Assembly (NCBI RefSeq): GCF_019880385.1
Contig: NZ_CP082273.1
Coordinates: forward strand, 2,790,001 to 2,854,000
DNA length: 64,000 nt
Direction of reading: 5' to 3'
DNA from: Nocardioides coralli
GTDB taxonomy: Bacteria; Actinomycetota; Actinomycetes; Propionibacteriales; Nocardioidaceae
The notes below the pieces were generated by a model. That model did not search any database, was not told the DNA's origin, and was given only the letters and a program-made list of their open reading frames with translations. This document shows positions 1 to 8,726 of the stretch, piece after piece. A program made the translations under genes and the position numbers. How positions within the stretch are numbered: the stretch's first letter is position 1; each line of letters begins with the position of its first letter.

Positions 1-2
1 AA

Positions 3-1073
3 CGCCGGATGCTCCTCGCCGGTGTCGCCACGGCACTGGCGACGCTGACGTGGCAACCGGTGCTGTTCGCGCTCGCCCTGGCCGCCCTCGTCATGGGCCT
101 GACCGCCGACGGCGGGTGGCGCGGCCGCGTCCTCGCCCTGGGCCGCTTCGCCCTGGGCGGCCTCGCGACCCTGACGGCGACCGTCCTCTACTTCGTGGCG
201 GCGGGGGCGCTCTCGGACTTCCTCGACGGCTTCTGGCGCGCCAACGCGGGCTACACCAGCCAGCCACCGCTGCTGCGCCACCTCCCGGCCGTCTCGGCCG
301 GGATGCAGCACTGGTTCGGCTGGACCCTGTGGCTGCTCCTGGGCGGGCTGGTGCTCTCCGTCGTCGTGGCGCTGGTGGTGCTGGTGCTCCGGCCGGTCGC
401 CGGCACCCCCCTCGCCGACGCACGGGCCGGGGCCGTGGCCACCGGCGCCGCCACCGTAGGCGCGGTGGCGTGGAGCTTCTACGCCTTCAACGCCGCGCCG
501 GACTCCCTGCTGGTCCTGACGGTCGCCGCGGTCGGCCTCGGCAACGGCGCGGCCCTGCTGGCCCACGCGGTGTCCGGGTGGAAGGTCCCACGCACCGCGC
601 TGGCCGTCGGGGTGGCGGGCTTCGTGCTCGCGGCTCTCGTCACGACCGCGCTCGAGATGGTCGGGACCGCCAAGAGCACGATCCTCGGTGGCCGCAACCA
701 GGCCGAGAAGGTCCTCTCACCCCTCCCCGAGGCGAGCGTGATGACGGTGGGGGTCCCCCAGCCGCTCGCCCTGACCGGCCGCCGCAGCATCAGCCCCTAT
801 CAGCTCTTCAGCCCCGCCATCCAGCGGTGGATCGACGACACCTGGCCCGGTGGTCTGACGGCGTACGTCTCCTGGGTGCGCGAGCAGGAGGCCGAGGTGC
901 TCTTCACCGTCCCCGGCCCCATGCCGCAGCTCTTCAAGCCCCTCGAGCCCGACTACGTCCCGGTCGGACGGTTCCACTCGTGGCGGGCCTGGCTCCACGT
1001 CGACGTGGACAAGTCCACCCGGCGGCAGGTGGACGAGGCACTGAGCGCCAAGCGCCGCACACGCGCTCAGTAG
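3..1073 (+). CDS. GT-C-like multi-spanning membrane protein, 5' partial
   Basis: The reading frame is open to the left edge, so the N-terminus is missing; 356 residues are visible. The visible part starts inside a region that aligns with the paralogue two genes downstream (RRMLLAG against RRWALAG, then shared ATALATLTWQP, FLDGF and a GxPQPL motif). About seven to eight hydrophobic segments are followed by a soluble C-terminal part of about 120 residues. This layout is typical of polyprenyl-phosphate-sugar-dependent GT-C glycosyltransferases (ArnT/PMT-like), but the catalytic first loop lies outside the window. From the neighbours I infer a role in building a cell-envelope glycan. The donor and acceptor cannot be told. 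Confidence 0.7.
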   Translation, partial: RRMLLAGVATALATLTWQPVLFALALAALVMGLTADGGWRGRVLALGRFALGGLATLTATVLYFVAAGALSDFLDGFWRANAGYTSQPPLLRHLPAVSAGMQHWFGWTLWLLLGGLVLSVVVALVVLVLRPVAGTPLADARAGAVATGAATVGAVAWSFYAFNAAPDSLLVLTVAAVGLGNGAALLAHAVSGWKVPRTALAVGVAGFVLAALVTTALEMVGTAKSTILGGRNQAEKVLSPLPEASVMTVGVPQPLALTGRRSISPYQLFSPAIQRWIDDTWPGGLTAYVSWVREQEAEVLFTVPGPMPQLFKPLEPDYVPVGRFHSWRAWLHVDVDKSTRRQVDEALSAKRRTRAQ

Positions 1074-1082
1074 GGTCGCCGC

Positions 1083-1865
1083 GTGCGGCTCGCCACCTGG
1101 AACGTCAACTCCCTCCGCTCGCGCATCGACCGGGTCGAGGCCCTGCTGCAACGCCACGACATCGACGTCCTCGCGCTGCAGGAGACCAAGGCACGCGAGG
1201 AGCAGCTCCCGCTGATGGGGCTGCAGTCGCTGGGCTACGAGGTGGCGGCGGTCGGCCACGACCAGTGGAACGGCGTCGCGGTCATCAGCCGGGTCGGCCT
1301 GGACGACGTCACCGCGGGCTTCCCGGGGATGCCGGGCTGGGGCGAGCCGCCCGCTGCCGAGGCCCGGGCGCTGGCCGCGACGTGCGGAGGCCTGCGGGTG
1401 TGGTCGCTCTACGTGCCCAACGGCCGCAAGGTCGACGACCCCCACTACGTCTACAAGCTCGACTGGCTCTCCCGGCTGCGCGAGGCGGCGACCGCCTGGC
1501 TGGGCACGCCCACCGCACTGGTCGGCGACTGGAACATCGCCCCGCAGGACGACGACGTCTACGACATGGCCGCCTTCGCCAGGGACACCCACGTCACGCC
1601 GCCGGAGCGCTCGGCCTTCCAGGCGTTCCTCGACGCAGGCTGGGTGGACGTGGCTCGGCCCCACACCCCGGGTCCGGGCGTCTACACCTACTGGGACTAC
1701 TACCGGCAGCGGTTCGAGCGGAACCGGGGGATGCGCATCGACTTCGTCCTCGGCTCGCCCGCGGTGGCCGCCGCGACGACGGGTGCCTTCGTCGACCGCG
1801 ACGAGCGCGCCGGGACCGGGGCCTCCGACCACGCCCCCGTCGTCGTCGACCTCGACCTGGGATGA
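1083..1865 (+). CDS. xth: exodeoxyribonuclease III
   Basis: This 260-residue protein has the full exonuclease III / AP endonuclease layout of the endonuclease-exonuclease-phosphatase fold. It shows the N-terminal TWNVNSLRSR with the metal-site asparagine, LQETK with the metal-binding Glu, the GDWNIAP catalytic motif, RIDFVLGS and the C-terminal SDHAPV. It removes AP sites and 3' blocks in base-excision repair. The start is GTG nine bases after the preceding stop. It lies between two paralogous membrane glycosyltransferase-like genes, an unrelated context suggesting that gene order here was rearranged or the paralogues arose around it. Confidence 0.93.
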   Translation: MRLATWNVNSLRSRIDRVEALLQRHDIDVLALQETKAREEQLPLMGLQSLGYEVAAVGHDQWNGVAVISRVGLDDVTAGFPGMPGWGEPPAAEARALAATCGGLRVWSLYVPNGRKVDDPHYVYKLDWLSRLREAATAWLGTPTALVGDWNIAPQDDDVYDMAAFARDTHVTPPERSAFQAFLDAGWVDVARPHTPGPGVYTYWDYYRQRFERNRGMRIDFVLGSPAVAAATTGAFVDRDERAGTGASDHAPVVVDLDLG

Positions 1866-1905
1866 GGTCGTCGCGCGTTCACCACGGAGCCCTAGGCTGA
1901 GGGTC

Positions 1906-3429
1906 ATGCACCAGCAACGCTCCGGGGCTGTGCGCGGTCTCGGCAGCCGGCTGCGCATCGACCCGTGGGGACCCCTGCTCGCCGCCGCCGGCGTGGTGAT
2001 CTTCCTGCTGCACGGCTTCGGCGGCGTCCTCACCCGCGACCTGGCCCTGTACTCCTACAGCGCGCAGCAGTTCGCCGAGGGCGTCCCGCCCTACGTCAGC
2101 GTCCTCAACCGCGCCGGGCCGCTGGCCCACATGGTGCCGGGTGCCGGCGTGGCGTTCGCCCGGCTGGTCGGCACCGACGACCTGCTGACGATGCGGGTGC
2201 TGATGCTCGTGCTCTCGGCGATCGCGGTGTGGCTGATCTACCTGCTGGGCCGCGACGCCTTCGCCTCCCGGCTGGCGGGCGCGGCCACCGCCGCGAGCCT
2301 GCTCTCCTTCCAGGGTTTCGTGACGTACGCCGGCGGCGGACCGCGCGAGAAGACGACGATGCTGCTGCTGGTGGTCTGCGCGCTGCTCGCGACCACCCAC
2401 CGCCGCTGGGCTCTCGCCGGTGCCGCGACCGCCCTCGCCACCCTGACCTGGCAGCCGTCGTTCTTCGTGGGGACCGCCGCGGTCGTCGTCGCGGTCCTCG
2501 GGCTGACGTGGCGGCAGGCCCCGGCCGCGCTGGTGCGCTTCGCGGTCGGCGGGCTGATCCCGACAGCCGTGATCACGTCCTACTTCTGGGGAGCCGGCGC
2601 ACTGCGGCAGTTCCTCGACGGCTTCTACTTCATCAACGCCGGCTGGACCGACCAGACCGGTCTCGCCGAGTTCGTCACGGGACGCCCGGAGGAGATGGTC
2701 GAGGGGTTCGGGCAGTCGCTGTGGCTGGTGATCGCGGGCCTGGTCGCCATGCTCGTCCTCGGGGTCGTGCAGCTGCTCCGTCGGGAGCGCTCCGACCCGC
2801 GCTGGTGGGCCGTGCTCTCGCTCTCCGGTGCCACCGTGGCGATCCTCCTGTGGTCGGTCCGCGTGTTCAACGGCTGGGCGGACGCGGTGGTCATGCTGCC
2901 GCTGGCCGCGCTCGGACTCGGCGGCCTGCTCCACCGCCTGGTGCGCTCGCGGCCGCGGTGGCTCGCGACCACGGTCGTGGCGACGTACACCCTGGTGCTG
3001 CTGGTCTCATCCGGCGTGTCGAGCTGGGTGACCCGACCCGCGGAGCTCGGTCCGATGCGGGCCGAGATCGACGCCGCGCTGGCCGCCGCCGGCCCCGACG
3101 TGACGGTGCTGTCGATCGGGGCGCCGCAGCCGCTGGTGTTCGGCCAGCTCCGCAACCCGATCCGGCACCAGATGTTCATCGACGGGCTCAACGAGTACCT
3201 CGACGACGACCTCCCCCGCGGCCTCCAGGGGCTGGCGGAGCGGATCGCCGTCGAACGGCCGACCTTCGTCACGATGGACGAGCCCACCTGGTACGACTGG
3301 GCGCGGCCGGTCATCCGGGAGCACTACGTCTACGTCGGGCAGACCTACGACATGGTGTGGTACGTCGACAACCGGATCGGGCCGGAGCGCATCGCCCGCC
3401 TGGAGCGCGTGATCGGTGGCGCTGCGTAA
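1906..3429 (+). CDS. GT-C-like multi-spanning membrane protein
   Basis: This 507-residue integral membrane protein has roughly ten hydrophobic helices. A first extracytoplasmic loop contains RDLALYSYSAQQ, an acidic residue after the first helix as expected for the GT-C fold, and the soluble tail carries the GAPQPL motif shared with the gene at the left edge. I start it at the ATG because the in-frame extension upstream lies inside xth. A lipid-linked-sugar glycosyltransferase role in envelope polysaccharide or glycolipid synthesis is inferred from topology and from the GT2, sulfotransferase and aminotransferase genes downstream. It is a tandem paralogue of the partial first gene. An uncharacterised DUF2029-like or PMT-like subfamily is equally possible. 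Confidence 0.75.
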   Translation: MHQQRSGAVRGLGSRLRIDPWGPLLAAAGVVIFLLHGFGGVLTRDLALYSYSAQQFAEGVPPYVSVLNRAGPLAHMVPGAGVAFARLVGTDDLLTMRVLMLVLSAIAVWLIYLLGRDAFASRLAGAATAASLLSFQGFVTYAGGGPREKTTMLLLVVCALLATTHRRWALAGAATALATLTWQPSFFVGTAAVVVAVLGLTWRQAPAALVRFAVGGLIPTAVITSYFWGAGALRQFLDGFYFINAGWTDQTGLAEFVTGRPEEMVEGFGQSLWLVIAGLVAMLVLGVVQLLRRERSDPRWWAVLSLSGATVAILLWSVRVFNGWADAVVMLPLAALGLGGLLHRLVRSRPRWLATTVVATYTLVLLVSSGVSSWVTRPAELGPMRAEIDAALAAAGPDVTVLSIGAPQPLVFGQLRNPIRHQMFIDGLNEYLDDDLPRGLQGLAERIAVERPTFVTMDEPTWYDWARPVIREHYVYVGQTYDMVWYVDNRIGPERIARLERVIGGAA

Positions 3430-3464
3430 CGACCGTGGTGGGGGTTGTGACACGATCCGGTGCC

Positions 3465-4412
3465 ATGACGGCCCAGCTCGACCGTGGGAGCTTCACCTAT
3501 TCCATCGTGATCCCGGTCTACAACAGCGCCGGGATCGTCGGCGAGACCGTCGACCGTGTCGTCAGCGTGTTCCGCGAGGCGGGGCTGCGCTTCGAGGTGA
3601 TCCTGGTCAACGACGGCAGCCCCGACGACAGCTGGTCGGTGATCTCGGAGCGCGCGGCGCAGCACCCCGAGGTGGTCGCCCTCGACCTCATGCGCAACTA
3701 CGGGCAGCACTACGCCAACATGGCCGGCCTGACCGAGGCCAGCGGCGACTACGTGATCACGATGGACGACGACCTGCAGAACCCGCCCGACCAGGCGCTG
3801 GTGCTCATCGACGCCGCGATGGCCGGCCACGACGTGGTCTTCGGCAAGTTCGACCAGAAGAAGGCCGCCGGCTTCCGCCGGATCGGCAGCAAGCTCATCG
3901 GCATGATCAACCGACGGATCTTCGGCCAGCCCGCCGACCTCGTGGTCAGCAACTTCCGGATCCTGCGGCGCGACGTCGTCGACCGCATCGTCGCCTCGCG
4001 CACGGCCTACCCCTACATCACCGGGCAGGCCCTCATGTACTCCGGCGCCCGCGCCAACGCGCTGGTGCGCCACGAGCCGCGGCCGGTCGGCAAGAGCAAC
4101 TACAACCTCGTCCGGATCCTGCGGCTGGTCGTGACCATCCTGTTCAGCTACAGCTCCTGGCCGCTGCGCGCCGCCGCGGTCCTCGGCTTCACGATCTCCG
4201 GCCTCAGCTTCCTGCTGGGCGGGTTCCTCGTGGTGCGGGGCCTGGCCACCGACTCCGTCGTGCCCGGCTGGACGTCGCTGATGGTGCTGCTCTCGCTGTT
4301 CGCCGGCTTCATCATCGCGCTGCTGTCGATGATCGGCGAGTACGTCGTGCGCACCCTCAACACCGTCAGCACCGACGAGTGGTTCCACGTCGTGCAGCGG
4401 GTGGGCCGGTGA
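3465..4412 (+). CDS. family 2 glycosyltransferase, polyprenyl-phosphate type
   Basis: This 315-residue protein has a GT-A domain at about residues 10-235, with SIVIPVYNS at the start, VNDGSPDDS, and MDDDLQNPP as the metal/nucleotide-sugar DxD-type motif. Two C-terminal membrane helices follow at about 230-300. This is the GtrB/ArnC/DPM1-like arrangement, whose members charge a polyprenyl phosphate with a sugar on the cytoplasmic face. Such a product would be the donor for GT-C enzymes like those encoded just upstream. Its stop overlaps the sulfotransferase start by four bases (GTGA), indicating translational coupling. The sugar is unknown. Confidence 0.88.
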   Translation: MTAQLDRGSFTYSIVIPVYNSAGIVGETVDRVVSVFREAGLRFEVILVNDGSPDDSWSVISERAAQHPEVVALDLMRNYGQHYANMAGLTEASGDYVITMDDDLQNPPDQALVLIDAAMAGHDVVFGKFDQKKAAGFRRIGSKLIGMINRRIFGQPADLVVSNFRILRRDVVDRIVASRTAYPYITGQALMYSGARANALVRHEPRPVGKSNYNLVRILRLVVTILFSYSSWPLRAAAVLGFTISGLSFLLGGFLVVRGLATDSVVPGWTSLMVLLSLFAGFIIALLSMIGEYVVRTLNTVSTDEWFHVVQRVGR

Positions 4413-5152
4413 CGCGTCACTTCCTGGTCGCCGGGGCGCAGCGCTGCGGCACCACCTGGCTCCACGAGCTGCTGGCCGGTCACCCCGAGATCGCGATGGC
4501 CCGGCCGGCGAGGCCCGAGCCGAAGGTGTTCCTGCGGGAGGACCCGCCGGGCGCCGACGCCTATCGCGCGGAGTTCTTCGGTCACGTCGACGGCGAGTCG
4601 CTGCTCGGGGAGAAGAGCACCTCCTACCTCGAGTCCCCGGAGGCGCCCGACCGGGTCGCCGCCACCCTGGGGAGTCCCCAGATCGTCGTGCAGCTCCGCG
4701 ACCCCGTGGCCCGGGCGGTGTCCAACTGGAGCTTCAGTCGCGACCACGGCGTGGAGACCCGGCCGCTCGCGGAGGCGCTCCGGGCCGACATGGCCGGCCA
4801 GCAGGAGTGGGACCGGGCCGCGTCCTCGGTCTCGCCGTTCGCCTACGTCACCCGGGGTCGCTACGTGGCCGACCTGGCGCGGTGGACCGAGCGCTTCGAC
4901 GTCCACGTCCAGTTCCTCGAGGAGCTGGTCGACGACACCGACCGGGTGGTGGGCGACCTCTTCACGTGGCTCGGCGTCGATGCCGGCGTACGGCCGGACA
5001 CCGGAGGCGGTCCGGTCAACGCGAGCAGCACCGCCGAACCCCTCGACCGCGCGCTCGAGGCCGAGCTGCGCGACCACTACCGCGACAGCGACGACGCGCT
5101 CGCCGACCTGCTCGGTCGGGAGCTCCCCTGGCGCACCCGGAAGGACACATGA
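4409..5152 (+). CDS. sulfotransferase family protein
   Basis: This 247-residue protein begins with FLVAGAQRCGTTWL, the PAPS 5'-phosphosulfate loop of sulfotransferases. It continues with GEKSTSYLE and a VQLRDPVARAVSNW stretch that matches the 3'-phosphate binding motif (R..P..R..S). It should transfer sulfate from PAPS to a hydroxyl of a glycan or lipid. The GTG start overlaps the GT2 stop, and its own stop overlaps the aminotransferase start (ATGA), so three genes form one coupled unit. The acceptor is probably the glycan made by this cluster, which is inference. Confidence 0.88.
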   Translation: MTRHFLVAGAQRCGTTWLHELLAGHPEIAMARPARPEPKVFLREDPPGADAYRAEFFGHVDGESLLGEKSTSYLESPEAPDRVAATLGSPQIVVQLRDPVARAVSNWSFSRDHGVETRPLAEALRADMAGQQEWDRAASSVSPFAYVTRGRYVADLARWTERFDVHVQFLEELVDDTDRVVGDLFTWLGVDAGVRPDTGGGPVNASSTAEPLDRALEAELRDHYRDSDDALADLLGRELPWRTRKDT

Positions 5153-6294
5153 GCGAGATCCCCTTCAACAAGCCCCAGCTCGTCGGCCGCGAGCTCGACT
5201 ACGTGGCCGAGGCCATGCGCAGCGGCCACACCTCCTCCGGTGGGCCCTTCTCGAAGCGGGCCGGGGAGCTGCTGCAGCAGGCCACCGGGGCCGAGGAGGT
5301 GCTGCTGACCACGTCGTGCACGTCGGCCCTCGAGCTCAGCGCGATGCTGCTCGACCTCGGGCCCGAGGACACGGTGGTCGTGCCCTCCTTCACCTTCACC
5401 AGCAGCGCGCTCGCCTTCGCCCGCCAGGGTGCGCGGATCCTGTTCGCCGACATCGAGCCGGAGACGCTCGGCATCGACCCCGCCCACCTCGCCGAGCTGC
5501 TCGACGACAGCGTCCGGGCCGTGGTGGTCGTCCACTACGCCGGCGTCGCGTGCGACATGACCGGCATCCGCAAGGTGCTGGCCGACCGGCCCGACGTGGT
5601 GGTCGTCGAGGACGCCGCCCACGGCCTCTTCGGCTCCCACCACGACGAGCCGCTGGGCGGGATGGGCAGGTTCGCCAGCCTCTCCTTCCACGAGACCAAG
5701 AACTTCGTCTGTGGCGAGGGCGGCGCACTGCTGCTCAACGACCGGGCCGACGTCAACCGGGCGCGGGTCCTCTACGACAAGGGCACCGACCGGCAGGCCT
5801 TCTTCCTCGGCCAGGTCGACAAGTACTCCTGGCGCGACAACGGCTCGTCCTTCGGCATCTCCGACGTGCTGGCGGGCTACCTGTGCGGCCAGCTCGAGGA
5901 GGCCGAGACGATCCAGTCCCGACGTCGGGCGGTCTTCGAGGGCTACCTCGCCGCCCTGGCCGGGCCGGCGGCCGAGCTCGGCATCCGCTTGCCGATCGTG
6001 CCGGAAGGCTTCCAGCCCGCCTACCACCTCTTCTACGCGCTCCTGCCCGACGCCGGCATGCGGCCCCAGGTGATGGGCGCGATGCGCGAGGACGGGATCG
6101 CGACCACCTTCCACTACGTGACGCTCCACGACTCCGACGGTGGCCGGATGTTCGCGGCCAGGTCGACGGACTGCCCGGTGTCGAAGGACGTCAGCACCCG
6201 TCTGGTGCGGCTCCCGTTCCACAACGGGCTGACCCCCGCCGAGGTGGAGCGGGTGGCGGACTCGTTCGTCGCGGCCGTGAAGGCCGCGGGCTGA
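5149..6294 (+). CDS. DegT/DnrJ/EryC1-type sugar aminotransferase (WecE/RffA-like)
   Basis: This 381-residue PLP enzyme opens with IPFNKPQLVGRELDYV, the characteristic start of dTDP-4-amino-4,6-dideoxygalactose transaminases. It has the VEDAAHGLFG motif with the PLP-pyridine Asp, and SFHETKNFVCGEGG carrying the Schiff-base lysine. It should aminate a nucleotide-linked keto-sugar. It is translationally coupled to the sulfotransferase. No sugar dehydratase or epimerase is visible here, so the substrate must be made elsewhere. WecE/RffA is the closest family by recollection; a different amino sugar is possible. Confidence 0.87.
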   Translation: MSEIPFNKPQLVGRELDYVAEAMRSGHTSSGGPFSKRAGELLQQATGAEEVLLTTSCTSALELSAMLLDLGPEDTVVVPSFTFTSSALAFARQGARILFADIEPETLGIDPAHLAELLDDSVRAVVVVHYAGVACDMTGIRKVLADRPDVVVVEDAAHGLFGSHHDEPLGGMGRFASLSFHETKNFVCGEGGALLLNDRADVNRARVLYDKGTDRQAFFLGQVDKYSWRDNGSSFGISDVLAGYLCGQLEEAETIQSRRRAVFEGYLAALAGPAAELGIRLPIVPEGFQPAYHLFYALLPDAGMRPQVMGAMREDGIATTFHYVTLHDSDGGRMFAARSTDCPVSKDVSTRLVRLPFHNGLTPAEVERVADSFVAAVKAAG

Positions 6295-6304
6295 ACCTCC
6301 GCCC

Positions 6305-7558
6305 TCACCCCTGCCGGCCGGCGACCTGCCGGTCGGACCGCTCCTCGAGCACCACGAAGCCCAGCCAGGCGACCGCCTCGACCGCGAGGAACGTCCAGCA
6401 GGTGGCCACCAGCGGCTCACCGGCCAGCAGGTAGGCCACGACCCCGGCGGGCGCCGCGACCAGCCAGGTCCGGGCGACCCAGGCGCTGCGGCCTCGCGCC
6501 AGCAGGCCGACGGTCAGCACCAGGTTGGCGAGGGCGAACGCCGACCCCACGGCCACCACGGCCGCCTCGGCCGGCTCGAGCCGCACCCCGGTGCCGAAGA
6601 CCAGCTCCATCACCGGCGGGCCGAGCCACGCGCCGCCCAGGCCGGCCAGGAGTGCGGCCGCGAGCGTGCCGCCGGTGAGACCGCGACGGATCCGGCGCAG
6701 CCGTGACCAGTCGCGCGCCTCGACCAGCGACGTCAACCGACCCGTCAGTGCCGCCACCAGCCCGAGCGCCAGCGTGTAGGGAGCCCGGAACAGGGCGAGC
6801 CCGGCGAAGAGCGCCGTCACCTGCGGCGGGGCTCCCCCGACCGCCGCCAGCAGGACGGGACCGCCGGTGAGCGTCGCCTGCGCGAGCAGCTGCCCGGCCG
6901 AGGCGCCGCTGACGAAGGCGAGCGGGGCGTCGGCCTCGCCGCTGCCGGTCGCGCGGGGCACGAGGGCTGCCGGCCACAGCACCGCGGCGGCGTACCCCGC
7001 CACGAGGGCGAGGCCGAACGCGGTCGGTGAGCTGACGCCGGCCCACCAGAGCGCCGCGGCGGCCAGGCAGCGCAGGCCGTTCTCGAGGGCCAGGGCCGCC
7101 GCCACCGAGCCGAACGCGCGCCGACCCGACAGGGTGCCGCGGACCACGCCGAGCATGCCCGAGCCGAGGCCGACGGCGACCACGAGCAGCGGGAACCACT
7201 CCCCCTCGGCGCCGAAGAGCCGGTCGACGGCGAGCCAGGCGACCAGACCCGCGGCGACCGAGGCGCCGGCCACGGCCGCGGCCACGTGCGGCAGCCCCCG
7301 GCGTACGGCGGCCTCGCCCCCGGGCAGCGCAGCGGAACGGGCGATCCAGTGCTGGACCGGGAAGGTGAGCGCGGCACCGGCGAAACCCCACCAGGCCCAC
7401 AGGACGGCCACCGGCGCCGCCGGGCCGGCACCGAGGGAGCGGGTGACCAGCGCGAAGAAGACGTAGGCCAGCACGCCGTTCAGCAGGGACCCGACGGCGA
7501 GGAAGGTCGCGTCGCTGCGGCCCCGGGGGGCGGACTGCGGCGGGGCTGGCTGGCTCAT
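6305..7558 (-). CDS. polysaccharide flippase-like membrane protein
   Basis: This 417-residue, very hydrophobic protein has about twelve predicted membrane helices and begins, after a short polar N-terminus, with FLAVGSLLNGVLAYVFFALV. That profile is typical of Wzx/MurJ/MATE-like oligosaccharide exporters, where an N-terminal helix with SLLNG-type motif is common. It points toward the envelope-glycan genes and ends 10 bp from the aminotransferase stop (tail to tail). A role in flipping a lipid-linked sugar is inferred from context. The sequence alone supports only a polytopic membrane protein. Confidence 0.65.
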   Translation of the reverse strand: MSQPAPPQSAPRGRSDATFLAVGSLLNGVLAYVFFALVTRSLGAGPAAPVAVLWAWWGFAGAALTFPVQHWIARSAALPGGEAAVRRGLPHVAAAVAGASVAAGLVAWLAVDRLFGAEGEWFPLLVVAVGLGSGMLGVVRGTLSGRRAFGSVAAALALENGLRCLAAAALWWAGVSSPTAFGLALVAGYAAAVLWPAALVPRATGSGEADAPLAFVSGASAGQLLAQATLTGGPVLLAAVGGAPPQVTALFAGLALFRAPYTLALGLVAALTGRLTSLVEARDWSRLRRIRRGLTGGTLAAALLAGLGGAWLGPPVMELVFGTGVRLEPAEAAVVAVGSAFALANLVLTVGLLARGRSAWVARTWLVAAPAGVVAYLLAGEPLVATCWTFLAVEAVAWLGFVVLEERSDRQVAGRQG

Positions 7559-7655
7559 CAGGCGGTGATTCTGCCGGAGGCGGGGCGCGCGCGGTCAGGA
7601 CGCCCCGCCGCGGCGCTCCCCGGGGTTGTCGGTGGCCTCCGGCATCCTCGGGAGC

Positions 7656-8726
7656 ATGGAGACGCTGGTGGTGCTCGGAGTGCTCGCGGTGGGGATCGTC
7701 CTCGGGTGTGTCCTGGGTCTGCTCTGGGCCAGGTCGCGGCCGGGGGTGGCCGTCGGGATGGTCGACCAGGCCGAGGTCATGCAGGGCCTCGATCGGCTGA
7801 GCGACCAGATGATCGAGATCGACCGCCACCGATCCACCTGGCAGGGAGAGCTGCGCCGTCATGTCACCGACCTGCAGCAGGAGACCCGGCTGCTGTCGAC
7901 GGCCCTGCGCAAGCCCCAGGTGCGTGGGCAGTGGGGCGAGCTCCACCTGCGCCGGGCGGTGGAGCTGGCCGGCCTCGTCGACCGGTGCGACTTCCACGAG
8001 CAGGTGCGGCTCGACGACGGGACCCGCCGGCCCGACCTCGTCGTCCACCTGGCCGGCGGCCGACAGGTCGTGGTCGACGCCAAGGTCCCCCTCGACGCCT
8101 ACCTCGACGCCACCGCGGCGACCGACGACACCGCCCGCGAGGCGGCGGTGGCACGCCACGCACGCCAGCTGCGCACCCACGTCGACGGGCTGTCGGCGAA
8201 GTCCTACTGGCGCTCCCTGCCCGAAACCCCCGAGTTCGTGGTGCTCTTCGTGCCCGCCGAGTCCTGCCTGGCCGTGGCCCTCGACCACGACCGCGACCTG
8301 ATCGACTACGCCGCGCACCGGCAGGTGGTGCTCGCCTCCCCGACCACGCTCATCGCGCTCCTGCGCACGGTCGCCCACGGCTGGCGCCACGCGGCGCTGG
8401 CCGACCAGGCCCGCGACGTGCACCGGCTCGGCCGCGACCTCCACGAGCGGCTGGGTACCTTCGCCGGCCACCTCGACCAGGTGGGACGGTCCTTGCGGGC
8501 CGCGGTCGGTCACTACAACCAGGCTGTGGGCAGCCTCGAGTCGAGGGTGCTGGTCTCGGCGCGCCGGTTCAGCGACCTCGCCGTCACCGACGCCGAGCTG
8601 GGCGCGCCCCGCCGCCTCGACCTCGGCGTCCGGTCCCTGCCGGCGTCCGAGCCCGACCTGGCCGACACCGGCGCGCCGCCCGCCGCAGGCGACGACGTGC
8701 TCCTACCGTGGCAGCGTGCCCAGTAG
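7656..8726 (+). CDS. rmuC: DNA recombination protein RmuC
   Basis: This 356-residue protein has one N-terminal membrane helix (about residues 1-25), a short helical region, then the RmuC nuclease-like core. The core includes RGQWGELHLRRAVELAG, a PDLVVHLAGGRQVVVDAKVPL motif with acidic and lysine residues of a PD-(D/E)XK-like site, and EFVVLFVPAES. RmuC family proteins limit DNA inversions and short-repeat recombination. I chose the ATG at 7656 because residues from the upstream in-frame ATG would precede the membrane anchor. It overlaps the next gene by 11 bp. Confidence 0.9.
   Translation: METLVVLGVLAVGIVLGCVLGLLWARSRPGVAVGMVDQAEVMQGLDRLSDQMIEIDRHRSTWQGELRRHVTDLQQETRLLSTALRKPQVRGQWGELHLRRAVELAGLVDRCDFHEQVRLDDGTRRPDLVVHLAGGRQVVVDAKVPLDAYLDATAATDDTAREAAVARHARQLRTHVDGLSAKSYWRSLPETPEFVVLFVPAESCLAVALDHDRDLIDYAAHRQVVLASPTTLIALLRTVAHGWRHAALADQARDVHRLGRDLHERLGTFAGHLDQVGRSLRAAVGHYNQAVGSLESRVLVSARRFSDLAVTDAELGAPRRLDLGVRSLPASEPDLADTGAPPAAGDDVLLPWQRAQ

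Noticed and set aside
717..2033. A long open frame on the minus strand, and many similar long frames throughout.
   Set aside because: It lies opposite xth and a membrane-protein gene with clear family motifs, has Arg/Val/Gly-rich composition and no recognisable domain. Long shadow frames are expected at this GC content.
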